A stretch of 64,000 bases of DNA, taken from positions 6,060,627-6,124,626 of the forward strand of contig NC_064048.1 of the NCBI RefSeq assembly GCF_932526225.1. Reading direction: 5' to 3'. This document shows, piece by piece, positions 45,185 through 60,388 of the stretch (within the stretch, counting starts at the first letter, position 1; each line of letters begins with the position of its first letter). Origin of the DNA: Nematostella vectensis (lineage: Eukaryota > Cnidaria > Anthozoa > Actiniaria > Edwardsiidae). The notes under the pieces were generated by a model. That model made no database searches, had not been told where the DNA came from, and worked only from the letters and a program-made list of their open reading frames with translations. Position numbers and translations under genes: made by a program.

Positions 45185-45440
45185 ACCACTGATATTAAAA
45201 TAACTTCATCACGATGACCACCAAGAACGATAACGACAAAATCGCTGTCATCACCACTGTCATTATCATAATCATCTTTGTTTTAGCCAGCCACCATAAC
45301 CATAATTATTATTATTATCATCATCAGCAGCAGCAGCAACCGCGCCAGCCAATACCACCATCATCATCAACATTCTCATTATAATAATCAAAATCAAATT
45401 CATTACACCCGACTTCACCATCATACAATCATCACAGTGC
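45185..45440. repeat. Cryptic simple sequence (ACC, ATT, ATC, CAG)
   Basis: Short impure runs of CACCA, TTATTATTATTATC, ATCATCAGCAGCAGCAGCAA and CACCATCATCATC. Slippage-prone, non-coding. Confidence 0.6.
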
Positions 45441-45461
45441 TGTAGCAAGCTTTGAAATATT

Positions 45462-45606
45462 GGAGAGGCACAATATAAAACATCAAAGAAAATATTGGGG
45501 GCACAGCCACGCTCCTACTGGCCATTTCCTTATAATGTTTCGGTTTCGAGGTATGGGGTGGGGGGGGGGACACGTGCCCCAGTGCCCCACCTCCTGCCAC
45601 GGCCTT
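45462..45606. repeat. hAT-like MITE copy
   Basis: GGGGGCACAGCCACGCTCCT at the left and GTGCCCCACCTCCTGCCACG then GCCTTG at the right, with a G-rich run between. The right end is the same type as those at 3.44 and 32.85 kb. Frames of 71 and 78 codons cross it incidentally. Confidence 0.4.
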
Positions 45607-47644
45607 GCATCATCATTTTAATATCGAACGTTATATCATCGTTATTCCTTTGTTTTCCCCCTGTTAAACAATTCATTTTCTTTTTACCTTTATCATGGCT
45701 TGCTTCATGAATAAACCATTTTCCACGTTTTTCGTATTCCAAGCTCAATTGCCTTTTTGATTCCATTACTGTTGTGTTTTTCCAGGAGCATGATGAATTT
45801 CGTGAGCCCAGCTGTGGCGTGTAGTAAATATTAAAAAGTCATCAATTTTGAGAACAAGTCATTGTTTTCAAAATATTCCCGCAGGGAATAATTGCATTTC
45901 TTCGGGTGCAATAATTCTCACGGTGAGAACCCAGCAAGATGTTTGAAATAAAAGATTGGCCTTTAAGAGTAAGCATAACTTGGGGATTGCAGGCAATTAT
46001 GATTGGTCAAAATTTTTTCCTTAAAATGTTATCAATCCGAGCAGAGCTCAGAATGAAATTTGTCCGCACTAAAACGCCGCCAACATTTCTCCTCCCTGCG
46101 GGGGCGTTACATTTTTTTCTCCTTCTGTACGCATCCAAAATGCAAAAATAACCTGGTTGTCATCTCTTAATTATAGGACACTCGAAAAAAGGTGCATTTC
46201 TCTTTAGATTCTAGCTGCACATTTGTGGCCACTATACCTTAAGTGCTTCGTGTCCTTGCTCATATCTCTCGAAGGCTTCTAACTTCCGTTTCATCACAAA
46301 TCATTATCACGGTGATGTCAAGTTGCCATAAACGCCCTGCACTAACCCCGAAGGAAACGAGCTTTCATTTTGTGAAAATCAGAAATATTGTGATGTGACT
46401 TTCTTATTTTCAAGAAAGGGATTTTAAATCCCTCTTAGTGGCCTAGAAAATCGATTACTTAGCCTATAATTCTACTATAAATCTATGGTACTAAAAGCCT
46501 ACGACCACCAATGTATACATGCAAATACGACTTAAGTTTGGATACATAATTTCTAAATAGCCTCAGTTCTGACATTTGTTAATGTAATATACCGCACACA
46601 CAACAAACATTTGTAGTGAAAAGCAGCTCGCGGAAATACCACCATAAATTGTGCACACAGTGTGTGGATATATATCTTTGCGTCGAGTCAACATATTCGC
46701 ATTTGCGTGAGGAAGGCGTTCTGGGACATCTCCTTGCTTTCTACCCTAAGGGTAAATGGCACTAAGAGGATGTGAGAAATTTACATTTTAACAGCGTGTT
46801 TACAAACTCTCAAAAATTCTGAGCTGGCTTTAAAGCATCGGAGAGTCCTTACAAAGGTATACAGGTAATCTAAATTTTTACAGTTAAAACCAAATACTAT
46901 AGAACATATAAACCTGTAACCTTTTTCATTGAAAGGGTTACTTTTGTAACCCTTTTTAAACGTTATTTTGAGGTTGACCATGAGTATATTTTGTAAGTGC
47001 TTTAAGTATCGTGTTAAAAGAACTAATTATTTGAGCAATACGGCTTTGTTTTGCAAAAAATGCAATAGTTGAAAGCTTGAAAATTTTGAAATAAAATTAT
47101 TAGAAAGCTTTATGTTACAATCGAAGATAAGACGGAAAATTTGAGTGTTATAATTGAATGACAAAATAAAAAAAATAGTGTAGACTTTTTTTTATTTCCA
47201 TTAACAAACCACTTGCCAAAAAAAGAAGATTAGAATATATTTTCTTAATAATCAGATATCAAGCCACCTTAACCATATAGTTTGTCCTGTTTCTTATCAT
47301 TTCATCCTGTCTTCAAATAAACTCGGATCCTTAATTTGGCGTTAGCTTGTCACTCGAAACACAAGCTGATTTGCCTTGGAATGACATAAAAATAACGTAA
47401 GAAAGAACAAAACTCCCATTAAATGATCATATACCTTGAGCAATTTTAATTGTTAGAGATATAAAAATAAGAATGAGGGAACCAATGTGGAGCTTCTTTT
47501 TTTTAGCTTCAATAGACATATAGCACAAGCAAATCTCAGATAAAAGCAGAGGTGGCAAAACGTTTCTCAATAAGTCACACAACAAATGGCCCAGGGTTAA
47601 GGGTATTTAACATCTGTAGTTTTTGCAACCATAACTTATACCGA
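45607..47644. other. Gene-free AT-rich stretch
   Basis: No exon or repeat recognised. A GGGTTACTTTTGTAACCC-type palindrome lies near 46935-46952. Confidence 0.4.
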
Positions 47645-50466
<2,822 letters not shown>

Positions 50467-50633
50467 CAATAAGCCATTAAAGCATGCGCGCGCACTCACT
50501 ACGGAAACCTACCTCAACTACCGGCATGCAGAGCGTTTGATGTAAGCTTACAAAAGCGCGCGCTGCATTCTGGTAGTTGAAGTAGGTTTCTATGGTTATG
50601 CGCGCGCAAATTTATAGCTGGAATGGCCTATTG
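50467..50633. repeat. 167-bp foldback MITE (CAATAGGCCATT ends)
   Basis: The left half runs CAATAAGCCATTAAAGCATG, GCGCGCGCAC, GAAACCTACCTCAACTACCG. The right half is its inverse, ending GAATGGCCTATTG. The arms diverge at about one base in eight. GCGCGC blocks flank the loop. Non-coding. Confidence 0.65.
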
Positions 50634-52331
50634 TTGCGAGTTCAAAAGACACGGGATCTGTCTACAAACTTTCGGCTTGGAGCGTATTTCCAAAGATTCA
50701 GAAGGCCACCGAACGAAACATCCTCATTTTCGATAGCTAGCACTCAAACACCGTAAAATAATGGGCATCGTAGAAGGGACGACGGTGCACTCTAGATACC
50801 GAGCACTGTGATAGTTGTGCATTGAAACCTTGCTTGTTTCCCCGGGGGCACCTTTTCCGTGCATACAAGCCAAGGCTTAAACAAATCAGCGTAGGCTTAG
50901 TGTCTTATGGAAACTAAGATGTGACAAATTACCAGGTCGATAATCCAATCCTTGGCCATAGGTAAAAGAACCCCTTTGGCAAACTTAGTAGAAACATATC
51001 GCCCCAGGCTTATGATAGTCACGCACCATGTAAACGGAAAGATCATTATTACAATTGTCCGACTTTAAACGCAAGGCGGTTTAAAGTAGCTTTTTTTCTT
51101 CCGTATTTGCTCCTATTCAAGGAATGTCTAGCAGCCAAAGTTTTGTTATTAAAAGAATAATAATAAATGGAACCCTCGGGAGTGCTATGAGTTATCCATT
51201 TTCAATGATTTTCCGATTTCCGAATCGGAAAAGTCTTAGCAATGCTTTTTTTATCATTATTAATATTAAAACTTTGAAATAGTTGCTTCGAATTTCCTTT
51301 GTACCAAATGGTTCAATAGGGGAACCCTATTATTACCCACTTTTTATAGTCCAAAAAAATATCCTCGATACCTATTGAGCCTGCCACATTGCTGAGGTAG
51401 TTCCTGATGATCACACACACCCTTTAAAGAATTTTAATTATACGCTTCTTTGTTATTGTTTACAACTGTACATTTTACGTTTTATCTGCAAGAAAACTTC
51501 AAGATAACCATCTACAGCTGAATTCGGATACTTTGTTAATGATATTTGATTCAAAGTATCTCAGGAACTCGCTTACGTTATCCTATGCAAATGTTCTTTG
51601 TAAGACTAGGTATTGAGCGCGGGAGCGTAAAATACCGGCGTGATTGACCTTCTCTTAAAAGAAATTCCATGAAACCTCGATACAATTAAGTCGAAAGAAG
51701 AAGTGTGTCGATATCGGTAAAACATATGCGCACTTCTAATAAACTCTCATGATAGATCTATAAACCAGATGCGGTTAAGAAAGTAGCTAGTATAAATGTA
51801 TTATATCACCTGGGTATCGAAAGAAACAGGTTAACAAAAAAATGGATCAAATCTATCGATTTTGTCGCAGAGTTATGGACATTATCGATCTCGTCTCCTG
51901 ATTCGGGGAGTGCTGCATGTAATGATTTTGTTATGGTTTCATTTAACTTCGTGGAGGCATTCTCTTCGGAAGCAGCCGTCATTAGTCGGATGGACCGGAT
52001 GGAGCTTGATGATTGGTTTATTTCATAAACACAACTATGCCGTATTACTAATGTTTGTGGATATTTTGTCGATGACAAATTCCAATATAGGACACAATGA
52101 TAAATGATCAACATAAGAAAACACGTATCTCCAGCACTTGCACGTTCGTAAGCATAAGAATTCGTCTTCTATAACATACTGGCTAAAAACAAATAGGGTC
52201 TCTCGGAAACTCTTCCCCCCTCCCCTCCCCTCCCCGCCCCGCCCCAAACAACAAGCGCCGCAAATGCCGTCACATGAAGCCCAAGATTTCAAATACTTAG
52301 GAACGGCAACAGAATGGCCCGGAGATGTTTG
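50634..52331. other. No recognisable gene
   Basis: Overlapping frames at 51806-52114 (minus) and 51862-52107 (plus) are unrecognised. A C-rich tract, CCCCCCTCCCCTCCCCTCCC, lies at about 52212-52232. Confidence 0.4.
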
Positions 52332-53208
52332 GCAATTTCGGCATCACTAAAAAGAGGAAGCGGAGGAACCGGCGGAACCGGCGGAACCAGTATATTTTGA
52401 ATGCAGGGGCGAAGTGGGTATAGGGGTAGGGATGTTATACAAGGATTACGATTTATTTTCGAAATCATCTATCGAAAATTTATTGTTATTATTATTTTTA
52501 TTTGTTTGTTTCTCTGTTCTAACTTTTCAGAAGATAAAGGCGATTATTGACCACTCATTCCGTTGTGGCTTGCTAAAACAACATCACTAAGCGCAAATGT
52601 GCTACGTTATTTCACGCACACTTGACACTCTGTCATATGCAATTTGTAAAAAGATTTCGTTGAAAGTTCCAGATTCCAGTAACAAAAACAAACCGTAAAA
52701 CAAGCGCTCACAGTTTTAGCATGCGAAAGGCGTGTGTTTTTTTTTTTGTGCCAAATGTGTCCTTCTTGTGTACCTTTGAAGACAAAAACAAGAACAAAGT
52801 ATTTTAACACTTTGTTTATTTGTCATATCATACTACAAACGTATTACCCTATTTAACAATTTCTACATGTGTGTAAAGTCGCGGTCGTCCTGGACTCATC
52901 ACGCTATGTGGCGTTTGATGGGGCTAACACGAGCGGCGGACTCAAGGCTACGACGCTGGTGAAGTTTTGTATTTGGAACCTGATAAATCAGGACTTTTTC
53001 AAGCTTAAACAATCAGCGTAGCAGTCATTCGCTCTTCTATTCGATATATCGTTATCGAATTAAAAAAAACAGATTTTTCAAAAAATAAATCGTAATCCTT
53101 GTGTAACATCGCTATCCCTATACCCCCTTCGCGCCCCTGCACTCAAAAAAAGATGGTTCCGCCAGTTCCGCTGGTTCCGCCGGTTCCTCTTTTTAGTAAT
53201 GCCGTGGC
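52332..53208. repeat. Inverted-repeat element with CGGAACCGG subrepeats
   Basis: Arms at about 52332-52460 and 53083-53208 are inverse copies: GGCATCACTAAAAAGAGGAA, (GGAACCGGC)n, TGCAGGGGCG, GGGTATAGGG, CAAGGATTACGATTTATTTT. Identity is roughly 85%. The 620-bp centre is AT-rich, with no transposase. Confidence 0.65.
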
Positions 53209-53261
53209 AATTTGGTAATGTATGATGGGTTTTCTCGCTCTGAAATATGTGCTTTTTTTTT

Positions 53262-53278
53262 GGGGGGGGGGGGGGGGG
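53262..53278 (+). repeat. Poly-G run, 17 bases
   Basis: Preceded by a T run and followed by AGGGGAGG. Confidence 0.85.
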
Positions 53279-53481
53279 AGGGGAGGAAATTTTCAACCCT
53301 GGCCTCAAAACTTAGTCCGTCCTTTCTGTGCAGTGATTCACGAGTAGAAGACGCGCACTTATTGAATACCCACGTGTTATTTGGAAATATTAAAAGTGAA
53401 AGGTCACGCCTTGGTCGCATGTGTGTAATCCCGCGCTCTAATGCGGTTTGTGGCTTATCCAGCACAGATTTGGACACTTTG

Positions 53482-53936
53482 TGGGATGTCACAGCAAACG
53501 AACAGCTGTAGAAAATATCCCCCAAGCATATGTTTTTCTTCGTCTAAATGGTCTACTTGGAGACCATGGGGAAAGCACACGTGAATGCCTGTGGTACTAG
53601 AAAACGGGCATAACGGGGATTCCTTTTCAAATTTGCAAGAAATTTATTTAAGCTTTAGATACCGTTAGTGGTAAAAAAAATGTTGAAATTGAATTACAGA
53701 TGGCTTATGAGCCGACGGTCGAGCGAAAAGAAAAACGAAGGGTAACTTTTTAAACAAGTCAAGTATTTCGATAACCTTAGAAAACTCAATACATTGACAT
53801 AACCGTTAAAGTCTAGACAACCCACTCTCCCCCCTACGAAAAGTAAAAAGATCACGAATTTGTGCTGGAATACACATTCACATCTCGTGCGATTCTTCGT
53901 CATTTTCTACAGCTGTTCGTTTGCTGTGACATCCCA
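53482..53936. repeat. Perfect 35-bp inverted repeats 385 bp apart
   Basis: TGGGATGTCACAGCAAACGA plus ACAGCTGTAGAAAAT at 53482-53516 is exactly reversed at 53902-53936. The interior has no recognisable gene (a 69-codon minus frame only). This may be a small DNA element or a recent inversion/duplication. Confidence 0.7.
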
Positions 53937-56530
53937 TAGACTAAGTGTGTGTGGTTTTTTTCCAGCTCATTAGATCATTTTTTTTCATTAGGATGCATAC
54001 CATAATTAGAATTCCGCTTCAATTATTTTTTCGCATTTTTTTTTTTTGTCGCCCTAGAACTGTGTACATCATAAATTTTCACGTAAACTTGCAGAGATTC
54101 GTGTTTACTACGATTTTGCAGCCCAGGCCCTAGCGATTTTAGAAGATCACAGGTTTCCCGCGCGCTCGCCCCAGACTCTTTTAGACCATTTAGAAAAAAA
54201 ACGACTGCCATTGATTGATATGCGATAAAACAAAAACAGTGCACTATCATATCAGAAAAAAGGATGTATGCATCTGCTGATACATTTATTACGTTTTAGT
54301 CTTGCATTATCCCAATGCAATATCCTAAATAAAACAAATGCTAAAGCTCTGCTAAATCTTGTGCCCCACTACCCACACAGTACCAACCATGTTTACGTTC
54401 CCGGAATAATGAGTCACACAATTGATTATCCATTTTCATCCAGGAGTAACTAATAGTCAAAAAGCATCAGATTGTATTCGTCAATTCGAATTTCTTGCTA
54501 ATAAGCTTTGTACTTTTACCTGCTATCAATAGAAAGTAGGCAATTTTGTTTATCGGGTAAGGAAGCCATAGAAACGGGCAATAAATTGACATGAATCATT
54601 CCACAGGAAGCCCAATACCATAGACAACGACCGAAATAGCTTCCTAGCAGTTTGTAAGTGTGTTTGTGTGTGTTTTTTTACTAACTACTTACCCTAAAAG
54701 GTATCACGTGTATTAGTTAATATTTTTGCTAAGTATTGCATGTCTTAGTGGTATCACTTTCTGATAAGATTCCATCAATTAGCTCCGCCGTCCTCTTGAA
54801 ATAAAAGTCATAAAAGTCATATAGCATTTCTAGTAGCGTCAGTTAGGACTCGAACTCGCAGATAGCGGGCAACTACTCACGAATCTCTGTTTACGCAATG
54901 CCTCCTCCCTTGATAATCCGCTCTCAAGCGTTTCCAATACTTGAATGTCTTATTTCTGACCTCCTGTTCTATAAGGCTTTAGCGTTTTATTCGCGCGACC
55001 GTGACATATATAGTTTAATTCCCCAGAACAAACCTCAAATAACTTTCGCTCTTCTTGGGGCTTTGTGTCGTGCAAAGGAATCGTTTTTTTGTGTTATTTG
55101 GACGTAAAGGAGTTTAGCGTGATGATACCCTTCGCGTGAGGGGAGCGAGGAGTACTCCGTAGAGGTTAGTAGAAGCATTGTAGCTCTTGCATCCAGTTCA
55201 TACATACAGCTCTGTTATTCTATCTTGAAACTTCTTGTTCAGATCATTAAAAAAAATCCTCTTCTTCGTTAAGAGGTCGCCTAATATTACCATCGACGCG
55301 ATGTTGGCTTGGGTCTCAGCGATACATCTTTCATTTGACTACGCGAAAATTTGTAAAGTTGGAAACTCGATACAATGTGCATTTAGCTCAGTATATATGA
55401 AAATGTTGAATCAATCAAAGTTTATTCTATAAAATATTAAAAAGATTTTTGGTACTCAATAAACTCGTATGTCATCCAAGACCACAAAAAAACAATATTC
55501 GTTTCATATAATATTAGCTCTTACATTAATTATACTTTCACTGAGCTAAAGAAAACACATTGTATTAGACATTGGATATAACTGTCGCATTCTATTACAG
55601 TTATTACAGTTATGACTTATTTTTAACTGAAACATTGTATTGTATCATACACAAATAGCCAATACTTGAAGCTATTAGTGCAGATTGCCCTTAAAAGAGT
55701 TAGAGCTTCAGAATATTACTCCCTGCCTCTTGTCTGATATAAGATTAGCTATACCTACAGATGCAGACTAGAGTGACGAGTTGACGTTGAAGTCTTTCTC
55801 CTAAAATCCGCAAGGCTATATGTACCTTATATATTTTCAACACTGTTTACACAATTTTAATTCAGCAATGATTTCAAACCACGCCTTTTTTACCGCGTTT
55901 CTTATACCGTAACGTCAAATAGAGGTTAGTCATAGTAAAATATAGTTGTACTAGATACTATGAATATATCCTCGCGATTTGTGATTTATTTTACACATGT
56001 TAGAATGAAACAGATGCGAAGCAAAAATGGCGCTGACTCACAGCTTGGATCTGGCTTAGTGGAATTACTCAGATATATTCTTTAAAGTGGATTTAGATGA
56101 ATTAACTATCTTATGTGTCCAGCGAGACAATGGAAACTGCCGGATGCAAGTTTTATCCGCAGAAATCCTAGACATTGTATGCCTCTTTGCGGTAACCTAA
56201 GACGCATGATAAGAACCGCATAGGCAAAAAGGATGACATTTCTCATCAGAAATCTATGACAGTCGTTTATTGTCAGGTCCTTGTGTAAAAATCAAGATAA
56301 GGGGCCCTTTTTCTTCTAAAGTAAGCAATGTGTAAAACAATTTTCCATTTTCCGGAAAGCACAAAACATAAATTAGTGTGTATTTTTTGTCACCTTTTGG
56401 TGGAAATTTCACAGCGTTATTGGCCCTTTTTAGAATCATTTTATTGCATTTCTCTCAAAGATATCGCATAAGATAAAAACTGCTGAAAGATCAAAACCCT
56501 TAGTGTTATGAGTACTATTATGACATCTTA
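53937..56530. other. Gene-free AT-rich stretch
   Basis: A B-box-like GAGTTCGAGTCCT (minus, about 54848-54860) lacks a matching A box. Frames of 61-75 codons are unrecognised. Confidence 0.4.
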
Positions 56531-56567
56531 TGACGTCATTGTATAGTTTCACGGTCTTGTGACGTCA
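56531..56567. promoter_or_regulatory. Two full CRE sites
   Basis: TGACGTCA at 56531-56538 and at 56560-56567, start to start 29 bases. The palindromic octamer is the CREB/ATF consensus. They lie about 0.5 kb upstream of the TATA box at 57075. The link to that promoter is inferred. Confidence 0.4.
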
Positions 56568-56965
56568 TATGCCATCTTTATATCGCACGGACATTACACG
56601 CCCAATGAAAGACGTGACTTACTTTCTGCCTTTCTTGTCTTCCCCAAAAGCGTTATCTTTCTGGGCTATACTATCTTTGAAACTTGTTATGCAGTTACTT
56701 CAATAAAACCTATCATTTGTGATCGATTCTTCGAAATTCGCTAAAACACTAAAAATAATCTTAATTTCTCTACAATTTTACCGAATGTTATTAAAGAACC
56801 ATCCATTTGAATGGGACCTTTTTCCCTGCACGTTTTCTTTTCCTCCTTCAAGCTCCAAGTCTTGTTTGAAAACTGTCGTTATTTCTAGCTCGCCCGGCCA
56901 ATTCCTTATTAGGACATTACATATACTTGGGATTTAAGTTTTCATTCTTTTTCCCTTTATTATTC

Positions 56966-57025
56966 TTATAACTGTGGAAGTCGCGAAACTCCACACGTGT
57001 ATGCTAAGATTTGTTTTGCCGCCAT
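56966..57025 (-). other. Short YY1-like ATGGCGGC frame
   Basis: On the minus strand TTTCAAAATGGCGGC opens MAAKQILAYTCGVSRLPQL, stopping at 56966. It could be a first exon or just a YY1-like site in a promoter region. Confidence 0.2.
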
Positions 57026-57074
57026 TTTGAAAGTTATATTCGGACTCTAACGATTTAAAAACAAGGACCCGCGG

Positions 57075-57083
57075 TATAAAAGG
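57075..57083 (+). promoter_or_regulatory. TATA box candidate
   Basis: TATAAAAGG followed by the palindrome GGCGCGCGCC. A start site near 57105 would be expected. Downstream, ATGATCAAGTTCG opens only eight codons, so any transcript is undefined. Confidence 0.35.
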
Positions 57084-57469
57084 CGCGCGCCTGGTCAAAG
57101 TCGTCATTCCCACTAGAGTCTGCCGAGAGCAGAGCTCCATTAAAAGAAGCAAAAGAGATATGATCAAGTTCGAAATAATGTCTTAAACATCAATGGTGCA
57201 AAGACGACTATATTAACAATCTTCTCTGGTGACTGGACAGATAAGAAATAGAGAACGGAGTGATTTTGAAGCAAATAAGTTTTCAGGTTTCGTTATTTTC
57301 ACACGCGCGCTTAAGAATAGCGTCATTTCAAACGAGCGCGCGCTGTTTTTAAATTAAATTTTCAGTTACAATTTCAACTTCAGCAAAGCGGTCCCTTATT
57401 TACCCAAAACAACTTTGAAAATTACTGTAAAAAAGTTGTCGATGTGTGAACATTGAAGAAGAAAATTTA

Positions 57470-57705
57470 GCCAAAAATTGTCGTTTTTGACAAACGCGGC
57501 CACTTCCATATAAGGAAACTGATATATTCCTTATTTGGAAAAACTGCATGGTTTCTTGTCCTTTTTGGTCAAGGTTGCCGTACCGCTGGTGCTTCGTAAA
57601 CATTATGACTTGTAATCAGAAGAGAAAAACAGTGACTGTGACAATCTTTGGTCAATGGAGAAAGTATCTGAAGAGAAACTAAGAGTCCTCGGTACCAGTC
57701 CCTGG
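57470..57705. repeat. Dispersed repeat carrying paired CArG boxes, copy 2
   Basis: Counterpart of 9378-9610. CCATATAAGG (57506-57515) and CCTTATTTGG (57529-57538) are intact at similar spacing. Ends near CGGTACCAGTCCCTGGTACC. Confidence 0.65.
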
Positions 57706-57844
57706 TACCATTTTCTGGTCCCTGGTATGTTTTCTTCATACGTATGGGAAGAAAACGTCGTCGTTTTGGGGTCTGGTACTGAGACAGACAAAACAATGTT
57801 CTTCAAAGACCTTCATAGTTGTCTGACAGTTCTAATCAGGCGTG

Positions 57845-57860
57845 TACCCAGAATTGGCTG

Positions 57861-57891
<31 letters not shown>

Positions 57892-57965
57892 AGTCATAGG
57901 TATCATATCGAAATGACCCATTTTTATTCCAAATAAGGAAATAACTTCTTTCCTTATATGAAAAT
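57845..57965. repeat. Family A repeat copy 3 with G27 run and a CArG fragment
   Basis: GTGTACCCAGAATTGGCTGA leads to 27 consecutive G (57862-57888), then CGCAGTCATAGGTATCATAT. It is followed by CCAAATAAGG (57929-57938) and CCTTATATGA, an inverted piece of the CArG repeat just upstream. Confidence 0.6.
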
Positions 57966-58924
57966 AACCAGGTGTGGCTGCGAATTCCTCCCCAAAGCAA
58001 AGTAGCATACAATTCGCACTTTGTTGGTAAGCTACAACAACAACACTTTTCTTTCCTTGAAGATTTGTTAATTCTTTTATTTGATTATATATCTTTTTTC
58101 TATATCTTACTTGCTTTGGTTATCAAATTCTTAACTTGCTTCTCGAAAATTAAATGTTTTTTTTTCTCTCTAAAATTTGTATCTTGATTTTTAGGATCTA
58201 AAGTTGTGCATCTGGATTCATAAAAGGTAAAAATATAATTAGTTGTCATTCAATTTTAATTTTTTTTAAGAAATAATGAAATAATGTAATTATTTCGTTT
58301 CTTAGGCTACTAAAAGGCATGTTTTTTTTTGTTTTTTAAACGCAATCCTCTATCGTCCTAGTAGCAAAAACAGTTATTTGCGAAAGAATTTTTTTTCTGG
58401 AGATAAAAAAATGTGGTTCGGACAACTTAGTGACAATTTACGGGATAAAAAAAGACCTACGGAAATATTCGTTTGGCAAAAGCACAAGAATACAAGAGGA
58501 CGCCACAACAAGCGGTAACTTGGAGAGAAATCTTTCTGACCACATACCTAATTTGATTAACTCTAAAATTTTCTTAATTACGATGAACCTCATTTTAGAT
58601 AATAATCGCCTATTTCCTTTTTATTAGAAAGCTGAAAATCCTCCGTTAGGTTTAATAAAAATACATTTCCTAGCTCTGATTGTCTCTGTTTGGAGATAAG
58701 TTCCTTCCTTTAGGTTCTACCATCGCTCGTATCTTTATTAGATTACACCACGGACAGCAGAGTAATGACTGAATCTGCTGAATGGTCTTTTGTAATTGAA
58801 GGGAAAAAATACGAAGTACGAAAATTCAACCTCCAAAAAATTTATGCTATACCCCTCCTCCATCCCCTTCTCTCTAATGCCAATTGGCATAAGCCGGTGT
58901 TTCTTAGAGAACCTGTTTTTGGTC
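57966..58924. other. No gene seen
   Basis: AT-rich, with T runs near 58155 and 58320. Frames of 65-71 codons are unrecognised. Confidence 0.35.
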
Positions 58925-59078
58925 CAGGGGCGTAGCCAGGGGGTGGCCAAGGGGGGCGCCCCCCTTCTAGCAGCCAAAAATACAGTAAGTGTATGGGACA
59001 TTGTTTAAAACACAGGAGAAAATGCCTTAAAAAGACCTTTTGGCCCCCCTCCTTTTAAAAATCCTGGCTTCGCCGCTG
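58925..59078. repeat. hAT-like MITE, 154 bp
   Basis: CAGGGGCGTAGCCAGG at the left and CCTGGCTTCGCCGCTG at the right are near-inverse ends, with GGGGGGCGCCCCCC and GGCCCCCCTCC inside. This end sequence is typical of hAT-derived MITEs in animals. The 8 bases on each side do not match, so no target duplication remains. Confidence 0.65.
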
Positions 59079-60283
59079 TGGACGAAAATGAAGCACTGAA
59101 GAGAACAAAGTACATATTCAGTGCCTTGTTGCCTTTCTAATTAGTCGCATTTGACATGTTTCGCCTTTTTTCTTGTTAGTTTTCCAAAGTCGTTAATGGT
59201 TTTATTCTCAAAGTCTTGTTCGCCAGCTTATAAAAAAAATAATAAAAATAATAATTTGTCTCCCTTTAGAATATTGTAACAATGCTGTAAGTATTCAACA
59301 ATGAATACATTCTAAGGCCTATGTATTGTGCCTTACTGGACATTCAGTACAAGCCAGTGGCGAGTGAGAGCTACATTATATTAATAATGGTATATGAGTG
59401 TTGCACCCACAACTTAACTCGTATATGTAAAAATAGTACAAAATGCATCACTTTTATATTATTATTATCTTATTATTATTATTATTTGTTTTCATTTCAC
59501 TCACTATTCGGTGACTGATTTACCAAGAGTTTGATCCAGAGCTTTACAAATCACATGTCCAACCCGGCAAAGGATTCTAATGAAGTTGTTCGCAGTCAAA
59601 GTTCTGGCACATAAAAGATGATTGTTTTGAACAAAGGCTGACTCACAATAAACTTGCCAAATGTCTAAACGTCCAGGGTCTCTTAAAAACGTATGTACAA
59701 AAGGTGCCAATAAGAACAAAACTTTATTTGCCTTCTTATACAAGGTCAAAACCTCAAAACCTAACATTAGCGCAATTGCAACTCGTTTCACAAAGTTTAT
59801 GTGCAACTTCCTGGGTGTATAGTGCCAGCGTCTGCTATACCAAGGGGTTTGCGCCGAAGGTCTCGAAAAGAACAACCTCTTATTTGCCCTTTATATACAG
59901 GTTTCCCTAGACACACATCCCCCGCCTTCCCTATTGTTTTCCTACCGAATAACTTCCAAGCGCCTCAGAAAACTTATTACTCCATCAAACAATAGCGCAA
60001 TTGAAAGACGACTTCCTCTCCACTGTCCACACCAGTGTGACACGTTCTTGGTGCGTGCTTCAAATACGTTATCCCGATGATAAGTGAGCAAACCCTTGCA
60101 CGCAAACACCGGCGAATACCACGAGAACTATTTACTGAGGAAACCGGATAGCTAGACCAAGCCTAATAGAGCCTGAGTTGTTTAGTTTATTAACTCAGAT
60201 AGGGTTACCTCGTAGAGAGGAGCGGACAGAATCGCGCTTAGATTGACTCAAGCAAAACCTGGATCTGTCATTTTACTTTGTAG
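59079..60283. other. Upstream region of the GPCR exon; no defined feature
   Basis: ATT-rich patch near 59455-59485. A 123-codon minus frame (59504-59875) and overlapping plus frames have no recognisable domain. TGTCATTTTACTTTGTAG (ending 60283) is a plausible splice acceptor for the exon that follows. Confidence 0.35.
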
Positions 60284-60388
60284 GAAGGAGGAAGTGTTCT
60301 GATCTGGAGATAAGACGGTGCGGACATAAGTCTGCGTGTGGTGGAAGGCAAGGAGAGGAGCAGAACTCACTTTGAGGAATAACGCGTA

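Noticed and set aside
54845-54885. tRNA-like B box on the minus strand (GAGTTCGAGTCCT)
   Set aside because: No matching A box and no cloverleaf stems at the right distances.
59504-59875. 123-codon minus frame with several cysteines
   Set aside because: The initial Met and cysteines are present, but there is no domain, no conserved spacing, and overlapping frames are open on the other strand.
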